Source: Desulfovulcanus ferrireducens (GTDB taxonomy: Bacteria > Desulfobacterota > Desulfovibrionia > Desulfovibrionales > Desulfonatronovibrionaceae). Taken from it: DNA of 55,875 nt. The stretch is from assembly GCF_018704065.1 (NCBI RefSeq), contig NZ_JAGUQP010000020.1, positions 1 to 55,875 of the forward strand. The letters run 5' to 3'. Of the stretch, positions 46,033 through 55,710 are shown piece by piece. Within the stretch, counting starts at the first letter, position 1. Each line of letters begins with the position of its first letter. The position numbers and the translations under genes are program-made. The notes beneath the pieces were generated by a model. It had not been told where the DNA came from. It was given only the letters and a program-made list of their open reading frames with translations, and made no database searches.

Positions 46033-46512
46033 TCAGGCAAAACAAACTTCCACAGTGAGATCTCCAAACTGGGTAGTAAAAGGGATGGCCAGGACAGCCG
46101 AACTAGACACGTGGCTAATAGAGTGGTTTTTTCCGGTAACGACTGAAGGGATGGCACCCTCAAATGGCATGCCAATATCGGCCAGTCCCTTTCGGGCCTG
46201 ACCGCAAATCATATTTGTTAGCTCACCTACCGCATCAATAATATCCTGTGAAACTTCTGAGTACTGCTCGCCCAGCAGATTTCCGATTATCCCCAGGGCG
46301 CTTTGTTCTGTAAAGGTAACCGACATTGTCCCTTTGTTTTTGCCATTAGGGCTGGAAAAGCCAATCACCCCCGAGACATCACCTCTAGCAGTGTGGTCTT
46401 TTTTTACATAAGGCTTTCCCGGTTTAACTTCGACCATTGCCATTGTCCCTAATACATTAACTACGGCATCAACGAATTGCTTGATGATCTGCTTGACCTT
46501 ATCGTCCATCAT
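46033..46512 (-). CDS. cheX: CheY-P phosphatase CheX
   Basis: 159 residues. The CheX/CheC family signature DAVGELTNMICGQARKGL contains the E-x2-N phosphatase residues. A single such site and this length are typical of CheX. AAGGA lies before the ATG (46512; ATG 46509 is an alternative). It dephosphorylates CheY-P. Separate from the main chemotaxis operon and apparently monocistronic. Confidence 0.93.
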   Translation of the reverse strand: MMDDKVKQIIKQFVDAVVNVLGTMAMVEVKPGKPYVKKDHTARGDVSGVIGFSSPNGKNKGTMSVTFTEQSALGIIGNLLGEQYSEVSQDIIDAVGELTNMICGQARKGLADIGMPFEGAIPSVVTGKNHSISHVSSSAVLAIPFTTQFGDLTVEVCFA

Positions 46513-46692
46513 TGGATCCTTATTTTTTGAGGTGACCGAATTGATCTAAAGTACAACATCTTCAAATAAATAAATTTTTGCTTAATAAATTCTCTCTATC
46601 TTTTCAAGATAATGTATTTTGTCCTCGGGGAACGATCATTTTGTTTATGTCGTATTATTTCACTGTCTATTCCTCCCCAAAAAACAACATGG

Positions 46693-46736
46693 TTAAGAGT
46701 CTGTGGCCAAACTCCGTTTTGACCACAGACTCTTAA
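46693..46736 (-). terminator. Inverted repeat of family 2 at the pgpA stop
   Basis: TTAAGAGTCTGTGG and CCACAGACTCTTAA are perfect 14-base inverted arms with a 16-base spacer. The pgpA TAA is in the arm, and TTGTTTTTTGG follows on the minus strand. This repeat-family copy could act as the operon's terminator. Confidence 0.72.
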
Positions 46737-47188
46737 GTAATTCTGATTATTATGAACAAACAAAGTCCGGCATAAATCCCTGCTAAAAGATCATCAATCA
46801 TGATTCCGAATCCATTTTTGAGCCATTGCTCGGATTTGCGAATGGGGAAGGGTTTTAAGATGTCAAAAGCACGAAAAAGAAAGAACCCCACAAGGAGCGT
46901 GAACCAGGTTCTTTGAGTTAAGGTCAAAAAAGTAACCCATTGTCCGAGCAATTCATCAATAATTACGCACCCCGGATCTTTGTAGTTGTAGCTCTTTTCA
47001 GCCAGGCTGGCTGAATAAGCGCCGAGAAAAAAGATTATCACCAAAACGAGAATTTTAAGGGGGAAACTCAAGGGGATAAAGGTGAAGGGGGCAAGGAGAG
47101 TGGCAGCTAAAGAACCCCATGTACCTGGGGCTTTAGGTAGATGACCTATAGGGCCAAGAGTGGCCAACTTTATCCACATTGAGTTCAT
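46733..47188 (-). CDS. pgpA: Phosphatidylglycerophosphatase A
   Basis: 151 residues with about four membrane segments. GHLPKAPGTWGSL, DPGCVIIDELLGQWV, FRAFDILKPFPIR and MIDDLLAGIYAGL are conserved PgpA motifs with the acidic residues. It makes phosphatidylglycerol from PGP. Two bases after maf; last gene of the gcvH-to-pgpA operon. Confidence 0.94.
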   Translation of the reverse strand: MNSMWIKLATLGPIGHLPKAPGTWGSLAATLLAPFTFIPLSFPLKILVLVIIFFLGAYSASLAEKSYNYKDPGCVIIDELLGQWVTFLTLTQRTWFTLLVGFFLFRAFDILKPFPIRKSEQWLKNGFGIMIDDLLAGIYAGLCLFIIIRIT

Positions 47189-47190
47189 TG

Positions 47191-47835
47191 TTAGCGTTGG
47201 TTTTGGGAGATATCAGAGGCTAATCTAATCGCCCCGACTTTTTCAAGGTGCTCTACAAGCTCGGTCAAGGGCAGGCCAACCACATTGGTATAGGAACCAT
47301 TGATTCTTTGCACTAAAAAAGCTCCTACGCCCTGGATACCGTACGCTCCGGCCTTGTCCAGAGGTTCTTTGGTCTGCACATAGCTCTTTAGCACCTCTTC
47401 GGAAAACTTGGCCATAGTTACAAAAGATTTACAGGCAAAGGAGATGTTGATTTGCTTTTGTTTGTGCACGAGCACTACTGCGGTGATTACTTCATGTGTC
47501 TGGCCGGATAGATTTTTTAGCATTTCAATGGCCTGGGTCTCTGATCTGGGCTTGCCCAGGATATCTCCGTTGAGGACTACAATGGTGTCTGCTGCCAGAA
47601 TAAGGCTATCGGGCCTTTGCTGGCATACATCTTCAGCCTTAAGCCCGGCGAGGTACGTCGCGTATTGCTCTGGGTTTTGTCCGGGCTTTGGCGGAGGCTC
47701 TTTGATTTTGCTGGGCAGAACATAGAAATTTAGACCCAGTAAGGAAAGCAGAGCCTGTCTGCGCGGAGACTTTGAGGCCAGCACAAGGTCCATTTCGCCC
47801 CGAAATGGACCTTGCGGGAGTAATTCACTATACAT
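47191..47835 (-). CDS. maf: Maf-type nucleoside triphosphate pyrophosphatase
   Basis: Up to 214 residues. LVLASKSPRRQALLSLLGLN, ADTIVVLNGDILGKPRS and GAYGIQGVGAFLV are family motifs. It hydrolyses modified or excess NTPs to NMP and may restrain septation. ATG 47835 overlaps lpd by eight bases. The family-typical start is Met-15 (ATG 47793), which is hidden in a 14-bp hairpin (47784-47814); either start is possible. Confidence 0.91.
   Translation of the reverse strand: MYSELLPQGPFRGEMDLVLASKSPRRQALLSLLGLNFYVLPSKIKEPPPKPGQNPEQYATYLAGLKAEDVCQQRPDSLILAADTIVVLNGDILGKPRSETQAIEMLKNLSGQTHEVITAVVLVHKQKQINISFACKSFVTMAKFSEEVLKSYVQTKEPLDKAGAYGIQGVGAFLVQRINGSYTNVVGLPLTELVEHLEKVGAIRLASDISQNQR
47784..47814 (-). 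promoter_or_regulatory. Hairpin covering the internal maf start
   Basis: CAAGGTCCATTTCG (47784-47797) and CGAAATGGACCTTG (47801-47814) are perfectly inverted with CCC between. The right arm on the mRNA carries ATG 47793, so initiation there would need the hairpin opened, for example by ribosomes reading through from lpd or the upstream ATG. Confidence 0.7.
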
Positions 47836-49171
47836 TTAAAAGTGCTTCTTTCAAACTTTCATCTAGAGTTGGATGAGCAAAAATGTGTTTAGACACCTCT
47901 TCTCTTGTCCAGGCCTGATCGACAATGATTTGGGCCAGGGTGATGAGATGGGAGACATTGTGGCCTATAGCACTAATGCCCACCACCCTGTCTTCAGACC
48001 AGAACACCTTGATCAAACCATGTCCAGCACCATGTGCCTGGGCAATGGGATTGGCTATCAAATTGGCTTTGGTAACAGTAAATTGTTTGCCTTGGGCCTC
48101 AAGTTGCGAGGTGTTAAGGCCTGCCCGAATAATTTCCGGAGAACCGTAAATACAGGCTGGAACCGGATTTTGAGGATAGGGTTTTTTGTTATGACCCATA
48201 ATATGGTCAATACAGTATTCTCCCTGATCTGAGGCTGCATGGGCGAGAAGAGTGAGGCCATTGACATCGCCAATAGCATAGATATTGGGTGCAGCTTGCA
48301 AATAGTCGTTGGTTTTAATCCAGCCTGGGCCAAAGGTTTCAATATTTGCACTGTCCAGGCCTAAATTTTCACTATTGGGTTTGCGGCCAATAGCAACTAA
48401 ACACTTGTCTACCTGAATTTCTTCGTCAGGCAGGTGGAGAGATACGCCATCTGCACTGCTTTCCAGCTTTTGAACAAGGGTCTTGGTTTTTATAACCCAT
48501 TTTTCCCTTTTTAAAATTTTCTCCAGTTCCCTCGATATCTCCGGGTCTTCAGTGGGAACAATCCTGTCTTTAGCTTCAATGAGAAATATTTTACTTCCCA
48601 AACGGCTAAAGAACTGTCCGAGCTCAATGCCTATTGCACCAGCACCAATGACGGCTAAAGTTTCCGGGACAGACTCAAGGTCTAAAATATCATTGGAATC
48701 GAGAATGTTTTTGTGATCAGGCTTTAGGCCCGGCAGGTCCGCATTTTTAGAGCCTGTGGCAATGATCAAACGGTCAAACTTTATATTAAGCTTATCTTCC
48801 CCAAAGACTTCCAGGGTTGAAGAATTTAATAATCTGGCCTGACCGGAAATTAAATCCACGCCAAGCTTTTTTAAACTGGCCGCCATGGCCTTGTGCGTGG
48901 CTGAAACCAGGCTTTTTTTGCGCTGCTGCAGTTTTTTCAGGTCGATTTTAATTTCGCCGGAGGCCAGGCGCAGCCTTTGTTGTGCTTTTAGGCCGGCAAT
49001 GGGTTCGGTTGCACCTAAGAAAAGCTTGGTAGGGATACAACCACGGTTCAAGCAAGTTCCACCCAAGGAGCCGGCCTCAATCAGGGCTGTTTTTAATCCG
49101 TTTTTTGCACCTTTAAGGCAAGCTGCATAACCACCTGGGCCTGCGCCAATGATTACTAATTCGTATTGCAT
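47828..49171 (-). CDS. lpdA: Dihydrolipoyl dehydrogenase (glycine cleavage L protein)
   Basis: 447 residues. FAD motif IGAGPGGYAACLKG, redox disulfide GGTCLNRGCIPTK, NAD motif AVIGAGAIGIELG, second FAD segment IYAIGDVNG, and C-terminal HAHPTLDE catalytic His. It reoxidises lipoyl-GcvH with NAD+. Placed between gcvPB and maf, with short spacing. Confidence 0.94.
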   Translation of the reverse strand: MQYELVIIGAGPGGYAACLKGAKNGLKTALIEAGSLGGTCLNRGCIPTKLFLGATEPIAGLKAQQRLRLASGEIKIDLKKLQQRKKSLVSATHKAMAASLKKLGVDLISGQARLLNSSTLEVFGEDKLNIKFDRLIIATGSKNADLPGLKPDHKNILDSNDILDLESVPETLAVIGAGAIGIELGQFFSRLGSKIFLIEAKDRIVPTEDPEISRELEKILKREKWVIKTKTLVQKLESSADGVSLHLPDEEIQVDKCLVAIGRKPNSENLGLDSANIETFGPGWIKTNDYLQAAPNIYAIGDVNGLTLLAHAASDQGEYCIDHIMGHNKKPYPQNPVPACIYGSPEIIRAGLNTSQLEAQGKQFTVTKANLIANPIAQAHGAGHGLIKVFWSEDRVVGISAIGHNVSHLITLAQIIVDQAWTREEVSKHIFAHPTLDESLKEALLNV

Positions 49172-49221
49172 ATGGTTTTAATCTTCAATGATGGTTTAGG
49201 GTTTAAGTGTGTCGAACTCGA

Positions 49222-50664
49222 CTAGTCTTTTAACTCCATTTTTTTGGCAGCTCTTACTTCATCCAACCTTCTGACCGGAGTAGTTACCGGAGCTTGTTGA
49301 ATGAGTTCCGGATTTTTTTCAGCGATGTTTAATATTTCGATCAGGTCATCAACAAATTGGTCCAGGGTCTCCTTACTTTCAGTCTCTGTTGGCTCGATCA
49401 TTAAACATTCTTTAACAATCAGAGGAAAGTAGATAGTGGGTGCATGATGTCCCTTATCCAGGAGAGCCTTGGCAATGTCCAGGGCACGTACTCCGTTTTT
49501 GGCTTGCTTCACTGCCGAGGCCACAAATTCGTGCATACAGGTGCGATTATATGGGATGTGCAGATAGTCTTCTAATTTTTTGCGTAAATAATTAGCAGCC
49601 AGAACTGCGTTTTCTGAAACACGGATCAGCCCCTCGCGACCAAGGCGCAGGATATAAGCATAGGCTTTTAAAATGACCCCGAAGTTACCATAAAAGGGGG
49701 CGATATATCCGATGGAATGGGGATAGTCATAATCCAGGAAAAACTGGCCGTCTTCTAATTTGACTACCCTGGAAATTGGCAAAAATGGTTCAAGTTTTTT
49801 ATTTACACCCACCGGACCGGAGCCTGGTCCGCCACCGCCATGCGGGGTTCCAAAGGTTTTGTGTAAGTTTAGGTGGACCACGTCAAAACCAACGTCGCCA
49901 ACACGCATTTTGCCTAAAATGGCATTTAAATTGGCCCCATCATAATAAAGCAGTCCATCCACCGAGTGCACTAGCTCAACAATTTCTGGCAGGTGCCGTT
50001 CAAAGAGACCTAAAGTATTGGGACAGGTCATCATAACACCGGCCACTTCATCGTCTAAGGCAGCCTTCAGGGCTTCAGGGTCAATGATGCCGTCTTTGGA
50101 TTCAATGCTAACAACATCGTATCCGGCAATCGCAGCCGAAGCCGGGTTAGTGCCATGGGCTGAGTCAGGAACTATAATTTTAGTTTTTTTGTTACCTTTA
50201 TGATTGTGATAGGCTGCAATGAGCATGACACCGGTTAGTTCCCCGTGGGCGCCGGCCAGAGGCTGGAGAGTAAAGGCATCCATTCCGGTTATGGCGCAAA
50301 GGAGTCTTTCCGTCTCATAGATAACTTCCAGTGCCCCTTGGGTATAATGTCCAGCCCCACGTAGCTGTGGCACCAGAGGGTGAAGCTCTGTAAAACCAGG
50401 CAGGCTTGCTATGTCTTCCATGAATTTGGGATTGTACTTCATGGTGCATGAGCCTAAGGGATAGAAATTGCTATCCACGCCAAAATTGCGCCTGGACAAG
50501 AGGGTAAAGTGACGGACTACATCCAGTTCTGATTGTTCTGGAAGTCCTGGGGGTTGTTCACGCAATAAATCTTCAGGGACAAAATCGGTGATCTGGCCTT
50601 CAGTTTCTCCAGGCCAAACACCTTTTCGACCAGGAACTGATTTAGCAAAAATTGTTTTCATCAT
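49222..50664 (-). CDS. gcvPB: Glycine decarboxylase P protein, subunit 2
   Basis: 480 residues. The C-terminal half of P protein, carrying the PLP lysine in LNLHKTFGTPHGGGGPGSGP. Other blocks are NFYPLGSCTMKYNPK, LQPLAGAHGELTGVML and SAHGTNPASAAIAGY. Works as an alpha2-beta2 enzyme with GcvPA to decarboxylate glycine onto GcvH lipoate. ATG with no strong ribosome site (the ATG 50661 next to it is an alternative). Confidence 0.96.
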   Translation of the reverse strand: MMKTIFAKSVPGRKGVWPGETEGQITDFVPEDLLREQPPGLPEQSELDVVRHFTLLSRRNFGVDSNFYPLGSCTMKYNPKFMEDIASLPGFTELHPLVPQLRGAGHYTQGALEVIYETERLLCAITGMDAFTLQPLAGAHGELTGVMLIAAYHNHKGNKKTKIIVPDSAHGTNPASAAIAGYDVVSIESKDGIIDPEALKAALDDEVAGVMMTCPNTLGLFERHLPEIVELVHSVDGLLYYDGANLNAILGKMRVGDVGFDVVHLNLHKTFGTPHGGGGPGSGPVGVNKKLEPFLPISRVVKLEDGQFFLDYDYPHSIGYIAPFYGNFGVILKAYAYILRLGREGLIRVSENAVLAANYLRKKLEDYLHIPYNRTCMHEFVASAVKQAKNGVRALDIAKALLDKGHHAPTIYFPLIVKECLMIEPTETESKETLDQFVDDLIEILNIAEKNPELIQQAPVTTPVRRLDEVRAAKKMELKD

Positions 50665-50763
50665 GATAATGTTTTAAGTTTTTAACTGTTAAGTTATTTT
50701 GTTAAAGCTAAGTTAAAAGGAATAAAAATAACATTTTAACCTTTCAAGCTTTTCCGCACTTAC

Positions 50764-52098
50764 CTAACTCAACGCCCCTCGCATGAGTTCGGCTAATATA
50801 CCAATATCCTGTTTAGTTCTTTTTTCTGTACACGCAATGAGCAGGCAGTTTTCCATTCCTTGGTAATAACGGCCTAAGGGAAATCCCGGTACATAGCCAT
50901 GGGGTATTAATTTGTCGATGATATCGTAGGCACTTACTGGCAAACGTAAGGTGAACTCATTGCCAAAGGGTGCATCATTTAAAAGTGTCACTCCATCAAT
51001 TGAGGTGAGTTTTTGCGCGGCATAATGGGCTAGTTCTATACAAGAGCCTGCTGTTCTTTTCAGACCTTTGGGTCCGAGAAGAGAAACATAGACGAGTGAC
51101 TGCAAAGCGCACAGAGATTGGTTGGAACAGATATTGGACGTGGCTTTTTGCCTGCGGATATGCTGTTCCCTGGCCTGCAGAGTGAGCACAAATCCTTCCC
51201 GGCCATCTTTATCCACTGTTTTGCCTACGATTCGGCCAGGCATCTGACGGATTAACTTCCCTCTACAGGTCATAATCCCCAAATACGGGCCTCCGAAACT
51301 AAGAGGCAGGCCCAAACTCTGGCCTTCGGCTACTGCTATGTCTGCGCCCATCTGGCCCGGAGTTTTTAAAACTGACTGCAAAAGGGCATAGACAGAAATG
51401 ATACTTAAGGCTCCATTTTCCTTGGCTTTAGCAAACAGAGGAGTAAAATCATTGATGCAGCCAAAAAAATTAGGATTCTGGACAACCACTGCGGCTGTGT
51501 GTTCGTCAATCTGATCCATCAGTCCTTGGATATCTGTCTGGCCCTGGTTATGAGAAACGGTAACCAGCTCAAGGTGTAGATTGGTTGTATAGCAGTCAAG
51601 CATGCAGCGATAGATGGGACTCAAGTCTTCCGAGACAATGATTTTTTTTCTTTTTGTGGCCCGTACAGCCATCATGATAGCCTCGTAAATGGCAGTACCA
51701 CCATCATATAAAGAGGCATTGGCATAATCCATATCCATGAGTCGGCACATTGCAGTCTGATATTCAAAAATTGCCTGCAGGGTGCCTTGGGAAGCTTCAG
51801 GCTGATACGGGGTATAGGCAGTGTAAAATTCAGAGCGAGAAAGGATAGCTTTTATAGCCGAAGGGATATAGTGGTCATAAAAGCCAGCGCCCAAAAAGGT
51901 GGTTAAGTCAGTATTATTTTTGGCTGCCAGCTTTTCCAAATGGTTGCGTACCTGCATTTCGCTTTGGCCCTGGGGCAGATCAAAACTTTTGGGCCTTAGC
52001 TCAGGAGCAATGTCTGTAAACAGGTCATCTATGCTGGACACGCCAATGGTGTCCAGCATTTCCTGTTGTTGTTTAGGAGTGTGGGGTATGTATGGCAT
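50764..52098 (-). CDS. gcvPA: Glycine decarboxylase P protein, subunit 1
   Basis: 444 residues. The N-terminal half of P protein: MPYIPHTPKQQQEMLDTIG, FLGAGFYDHYIPSAI, YTPYQPEASQGTLQAIFEYQ and YDGGTAIYEA. It lacks a PLP lysine and pairs with GcvPB. 94 bases downstream of gcvH. Confidence 0.96.
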   Translation of the reverse strand: MPYIPHTPKQQQEMLDTIGVSSIDDLFTDIAPELRPKSFDLPQGQSEMQVRNHLEKLAAKNNTDLTTFLGAGFYDHYIPSAIKAILSRSEFYTAYTPYQPEASQGTLQAIFEYQTAMCRLMDMDYANASLYDGGTAIYEAIMMAVRATKRKKIIVSEDLSPIYRCMLDCYTTNLHLELVTVSHNQGQTDIQGLMDQIDEHTAAVVVQNPNFFGCINDFTPLFAKAKENGALSIISVYALLQSVLKTPGQMGADIAVAEGQSLGLPLSFGGPYLGIMTCRGKLIRQMPGRIVGKTVDKDGREGFVLTLQAREQHIRRQKATSNICSNQSLCALQSLVYVSLLGPKGLKRTAGSCIELAHYAAQKLTSIDGVTLLNDAPFGNEFTLRLPVSAYDIIDKLIPHGYVPGFPLGRYYQGMENCLLIACTEKRTKQDIGILAELMRGALS

Positions 52099-52192
52099 AG
52101 CAAATAATTAAGGTTTAAGGTTAAATTCAAAATGTCTGATTATATATGTCAATTTATATATGTCAATGAGTACCAAAATACAAATTATGAGA

Positions 52193-52573
52193 CTAGTGGT
52201 CTTCTTCAGCCACTATTTGAGCATATTCTTCGCTATTTAGCAGACCTTCAGCAGGAGATGATAGTTTGAACTTGGCTATCCAGCCCTGTCCATAGGGGTC
52301 TTCATTTATTTTTTCCGGAGCATTTTCCAGCTCTTCATTGACAGCTATTACTTCTCCTGTGACCGGTGAGTAAATTTCACTGGCTGCTTTAACAGACTCA
52401 ATGCTGCCCATTTCATCGCCAGCATTGAGTTTTTGTCCAATTTGGGGCAGTTCAATAAAGGTGATGTCACCGAGTTGTTCCTGGGCAAAGTGAGTAATGC
52501 CAATTACTGCTTCATCTCCTTCTATCTTTGCCCATTCATGGGTTTTGGAGTAAAGTAAATTTTCAGGTATCAT
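52193..52573 (-). CDS. gcvH: Glycine cleavage H protein
   Basis: 126 residues. Lipoyl-attachment lysine in [32 protein letters not shown] and [11 protein letters not shown] are standard. AAGGAGGAAATC precedes the ATG. It heads the operon gcvH-gcvPA-gcvPB-lpdA-maf-pgpA; gcvT is not in the window. The 155-base leader shows no glycine riboswitch pattern. Confidence 0.96.
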   Translation of the reverse strand: MIPENLLYSKTHEWAKIEGDEAVIGITHFAQEQLGDITFIELPQIGQKLNAGDEMGSIESVKAASEIYSPVTGEVIAVNEELENAPEKINEDPYGQGWIAKFKLSSPAEGLLNSEEYAQIVAEEDH

Positions 52574-52669
52574 GATTTCCTCCTTGAAAGCTTTTGTAAA
52601 AACAAATTTTTTCTTTCATATAACTTCTACTCAAAAAGGGCAATGGTAGATTTTGGACAAAATTCGGCC

Positions 52670-52699
52670 TTGTCAAAGTAGGCTATATAACACTATAAA
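52670..52699 (+). promoter_or_regulatory. Candidate sigma-70 promoter for the glycosyltransferase gene
   Basis: TTGTCA (52670-52675) and TATAAA (52694-52699) with an 18-base spacer, 30 bases before the ATG. Consistent with a housekeeping promoter; not tested further. Confidence 0.45.
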
Positions 52700-52729
52700 A
52701 CGCAGTAAACTCGATAAACCAAAAGGCTT

Positions 52730-53752
52730 ATGCGAATTTTAAATCTTGAAGGAGAATACTTTGTCCCTGCTTTAAAGAAAGCCGGGCACAAGGTTTTAAG
52801 CATAGGCTATAGTGAAAATTGTGACCTGAAGTTGAAAAAGTTCTTGGGTCCCAAAGAACTGATAAGTTTTTTAGACAGCAAAGGTTTTGTCCCGGACCTG
52901 ATCTTATGGAATGATCTGTGTCGTCCTCCCGGGGTAGTTGGTTTTGAAAAATTGCCTTGTTTGTGCATGGGTTTCTCCATTGATCAATACTGTAACCCCT
53001 GGCAGGTACCATTTTCAGCTTGTTTTGATTTATTTTTAGTGGCTCAAAAAGACTATCTGCCACTTTTTATGGATCTTGAACTGCCGAGACCTGTCTTGTG
53101 GTTTCCTCTTTTTTTTGATCCGGGCAAAGCTTTTGACGAAGGTCTGTCGCGAGATATTCCCATCAGTTTTGTGGGGACTCTTGATGGTGTGTACAATCAG
53201 AGTCGACGAAAATTTTTACTGGCTTGTCAGAAGAGACTTCCTTTAATCATCAGACAGGGTGCTTACCAGCCTATTTATGCCAGGAGCAAGATTGTCCTTA
53301 ACCAAAGTGCAGCAGGGGAGCTTAATTTTAGGATTTTTGAAGCAGCTGCTTGTGGAGCAGCGGTTTTGACTGAAAATGTGGACAATGGATTGCGTGATTT
53401 GTTTGTTCCCGGGGAAGAGATTCTGGTTTACGAGCGGGGAAACGTTACCAGCGCTGTTACTGTAGCCAGAAAGGCTCTTGAAAGTAAGGAGTTGCAAGAG
53501 ATTGCCCTTGCGGGCAAGAGAAAGGTGCAGCGGGAGCACAGTATTGGAGCAAGGGTGAAGACTATTATAGAACAGGCTAAAGAGCTTTTAGCACAAAGAG
53601 CATATCAGTGGCGGATAGAGAATAAAAAGTTTGTAGCAAAGGAGTTGGCCAAGACTTTTTACTTTTTGTCTGTGGACGAGAATTTGAATTTACCTCTTGA
53701 TTTGAGACAAAAGTACCTGGAAGCAGGGTGTTTTTACAGGGAATTATTATAG
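52730..53752 (+). CDS. CgeB-like glycosyltransferase
   Basis: 340 residues, soluble. Opens MRILNLEGEYFVPALKKAGH as in CgeB-type proteins; the C-terminal half has a glycosyltransferase block (RSKIVLNQSAAGELNFRIFE then AAACGAAVLTE) with a conserved FE-A--CG. Probably GT-B fold, acting on a surface glycan or flagellar protein; substrate unknown. It is followed two bases later by the ABC-F gene. Confidence 0.83.
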   Translation: MRILNLEGEYFVPALKKAGHKVLSIGYSENCDLKLKKFLGPKELISFLDSKGFVPDLILWNDLCRPPGVVGFEKLPCLCMGFSIDQYCNPWQVPFSACFDLFLVAQKDYLPLFMDLELPRPVLWFPLFFDPGKAFDEGLSRDIPISFVGTLDGVYNQSRRKFLLACQKRLPLIIRQGAYQPIYARSKIVLNQSAAGELNFRIFEAAACGAAVLTENVDNGLRDLFVPGEEILVYERGNVTSAVTVARKALESKELQEIALAGKRKVQREHSIGARVKTIIEQAKELLAQRAYQWRIENKKFVAKELAKTFYFLSVDENLNLPLDLRQKYLEAGCFYRELL

Positions 53753-53754
53753 CT

Positions 53755-55710
53755 ATGCTTAAAATTTGTGCGCAAAAAATCCATAAAACTTATAATGCTC
53801 AGGATTTATTCAAAGATTTAAGTTTTGAACTTAGTTCTGGCATGCGTTTGGGGCTAGTTGGTCCCAATGGATGCGGCAAAAGTACCTTACTTAAGATTTT
53901 GGCTCGTGAAATACTTCCTGACAGTGGACAGGTGGTTTGGCCCAAAGGGGCCAGGCTAGGCTTTATGTATCAGGAATTGGGAGAAGATGACCTGGAAAAG
54001 GAGCTTTTAACATTTGTTTTGGAGGCCGTGCCAGACTGGAATGAGTTTTGGCTGGAATGGAAAAGGGCAGTCCTTGAAGATAACAAAACAAAGCTTCTTC
54101 AATTAAGCAAGGTGCAACAGGAACTGGAGCATAAATTCGGCTATAATCCGGAATGTCAGGCCGAAAAGATACTCATGGGGTTAGGGTTTGATAAAGACCT
54201 CCTGACCAGGCCTTTAAAGGTTCTCAGCGGAGGATGGAGAGAACGGGTCAAGCTGGCCCGTGTGTTGATTCAGGGGGCAGATGTACTTTTTTTGGACGAG
54301 CCGACAAACCATCTTGATCTTGAGGCAGTGCTTTGGCTGGAGAACTATCTTTTAAATTTCAAGGGCATTTTGGTGTTTGTGGCCCATGATCGCTTTTTTT
54401 TGGACAAGGTTAGTACCCATGTCCTGGTCCTGGGTTTGTCAAAACCGTATTTCAGGCCTGGAAATTTTTCACAGTTTTTAACTTGGCATAGTCAGAACCA
54501 GGCACAGGTCCAGAAGCAGGCTGCTAAGTTGCAAAAGGAAATACAACACAATCAGTCCTTTGTGCAGAGGTTTAGATACAAGGCATCAAAGGCCAAACAA
54601 GCCCAGGCCAGGCTGGGTCAGATAGAAAAACTGAAAAATAAACTTAACGAACTGAATTTCGAGGATAGGTCAAAAGCCCTTTCTTTCTACTGGCCTAAAC
54701 CGCAAAGGGGCAATAAAATTGTGCTCAGTGCAGTAGATGTGGACTTTAACTATACTGGTCATGAGCAAAAAATTTTGTCCAAGATAAATTTCAATCTATT
54801 GCGTGGACAAAAGATTGCAGTGGTTGGACCAAATGGAGAAGGTAAATCAACCCTTTTACGTCTTATCGTAGGTGAGTTAACTCCAAGTTCAGGATATATA
54901 AAATTAGGCTCTAATATTATTGTAGGCTATTACAGTCAGCACCAAACCGAAATTTTGAATATTCAAAATTCCGTGTTACAGGAAATCAGAAGACTCAGTC
55001 ATCCTTCAACAACAGAAGAAGAGCTTCGGTCTGTACTGGGTTTATTTTTGTTGAGCCAGGATTTTTGGGAGCGAAAAGTAAAAGACTTAAGCGGAGGAGA
55101 AAAGTCCAGGCTGGTATTGGCCAGTTTATTTTTAAAGCGGGCCAATTTTTTGGTCCTGGATGAACCGACTAACCACCTGGATTTAGAGAGCCGAGAGGCC
55201 TTGATTCAGGCTTTAATTCAATTTCAAGAGACCATTATTATGGTCGCCCATGATCGCTATCTCCTCAGTTCTGTAGCTGAGGAAAATTGGATCTTAAAAA
55301 ATGGTCAAATTGAGCAAGGCGCTTATAATTTTGACTCTTATTTGCAAAAGTTGACAGGAAAATGTGATTCTGTTGACGTTACTGATCAGCAAAAGACTTT
55401 AAAAAAGAGAGAAATAACCAAGAAACTAAAAAGAGCTCGAGCCGAAAAAAGAAATGAGCTTTACCGTAAGCTGAAACCATTAAAAGATAATTACGTTCAG
55501 TTAGAGGCGTTGTTGGAAGAAAATTTGCGCCAGCAGGAAGAGTTGGAAAACAAGTTGGCTAATCCCAGTACTTATACCAGCCCTGAGCAGGTAAAAGCGT
55601 TGAATGTAGAGTATGCAAATCTTCAAAATCAGGGTGAAGAGCTAATGTCCAAGCTGGAGGTTCTGGAGCAAGAAATCAATCGTCTTGAACAGGAAAAACA
55701 GAAGTATTAG
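53755..55710 (+). CDS. ABC-F family ATPase (Uup/YheS-like)
   Basis: 651 residues from ATG 53755, two bases after the glycosyltransferase stop (an upstream GTG 53728 gives an extra nine residues). Two ABC modules: Walker A GPNGCGKST and GPNGEGKST, signatures LSGGWRERV and LSGGEKSRL, and Walker B LFLDEPTNHLDLE twice, the second as LVLDEPTNHLDLES. The inter-domain linker (about 245-330) is charged and helical, with RFRYKASKAKQAQAR typical of ABC-F. A C-terminal coiled coil from about 560, as in Uup. Soluble; such proteins act on ribosomes rather than transport. Confidence 0.94.
   Translation: MLKICAQKIHKTYNAQDLFKDLSFELSSGMRLGLVGPNGCGKSTLLKILAREILPDSGQVVWPKGARLGFMYQELGEDDLEKELLTFVLEAVPDWNEFWLEWKRAVLEDNKTKLLQLSKVQQELEHKFGYNPECQAEKILMGLGFDKDLLTRPLKVLSGGWRERVKLARVLIQGADVLFLDEPTNHLDLEAVLWLENYLLNFKGILVFVAHDRFFLDKVSTHVLVLGLSKPYFRPGNFSQFLTWHSQNQAQVQKQAAKLQKEIQHNQSFVQRFRYKASKAKQAQARLGQIEKLKNKLNELNFEDRSKALSFYWPKPQRGNKIVLSAVDVDFNYTGHEQKILSKINFNLLRGQKIAVVGPNGEGKSTLLRLIVGELTPSSGYIKLGSNIIVGYYSQHQTEILNIQNSVLQEIRRLSHPSTTEEELRSVLGLFLLSQDFWERKVKDLSGGEKSRLVLASLFLKRANFLVLDEPTNHLDLESREALIQALIQFQETIIMVAHDRYLLSSVAEENWILKNGQIEQGAYNFDSYLQKLTGKCDSVDVTDQQKTLKKREITKKLKRARAEKRNELYRKLKPLKDNYVQLEALLEENLRQQEELENKLANPSTYTSPEQVKALNVEYANLQNQGEELMSKLEVLEQEINRLEQEKQKY

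Noticed and set aside
52574-52729. Glycine riboswitch before gcvH
   Set aside because: No tandem GGAGA-type aptamer pattern in the leader.
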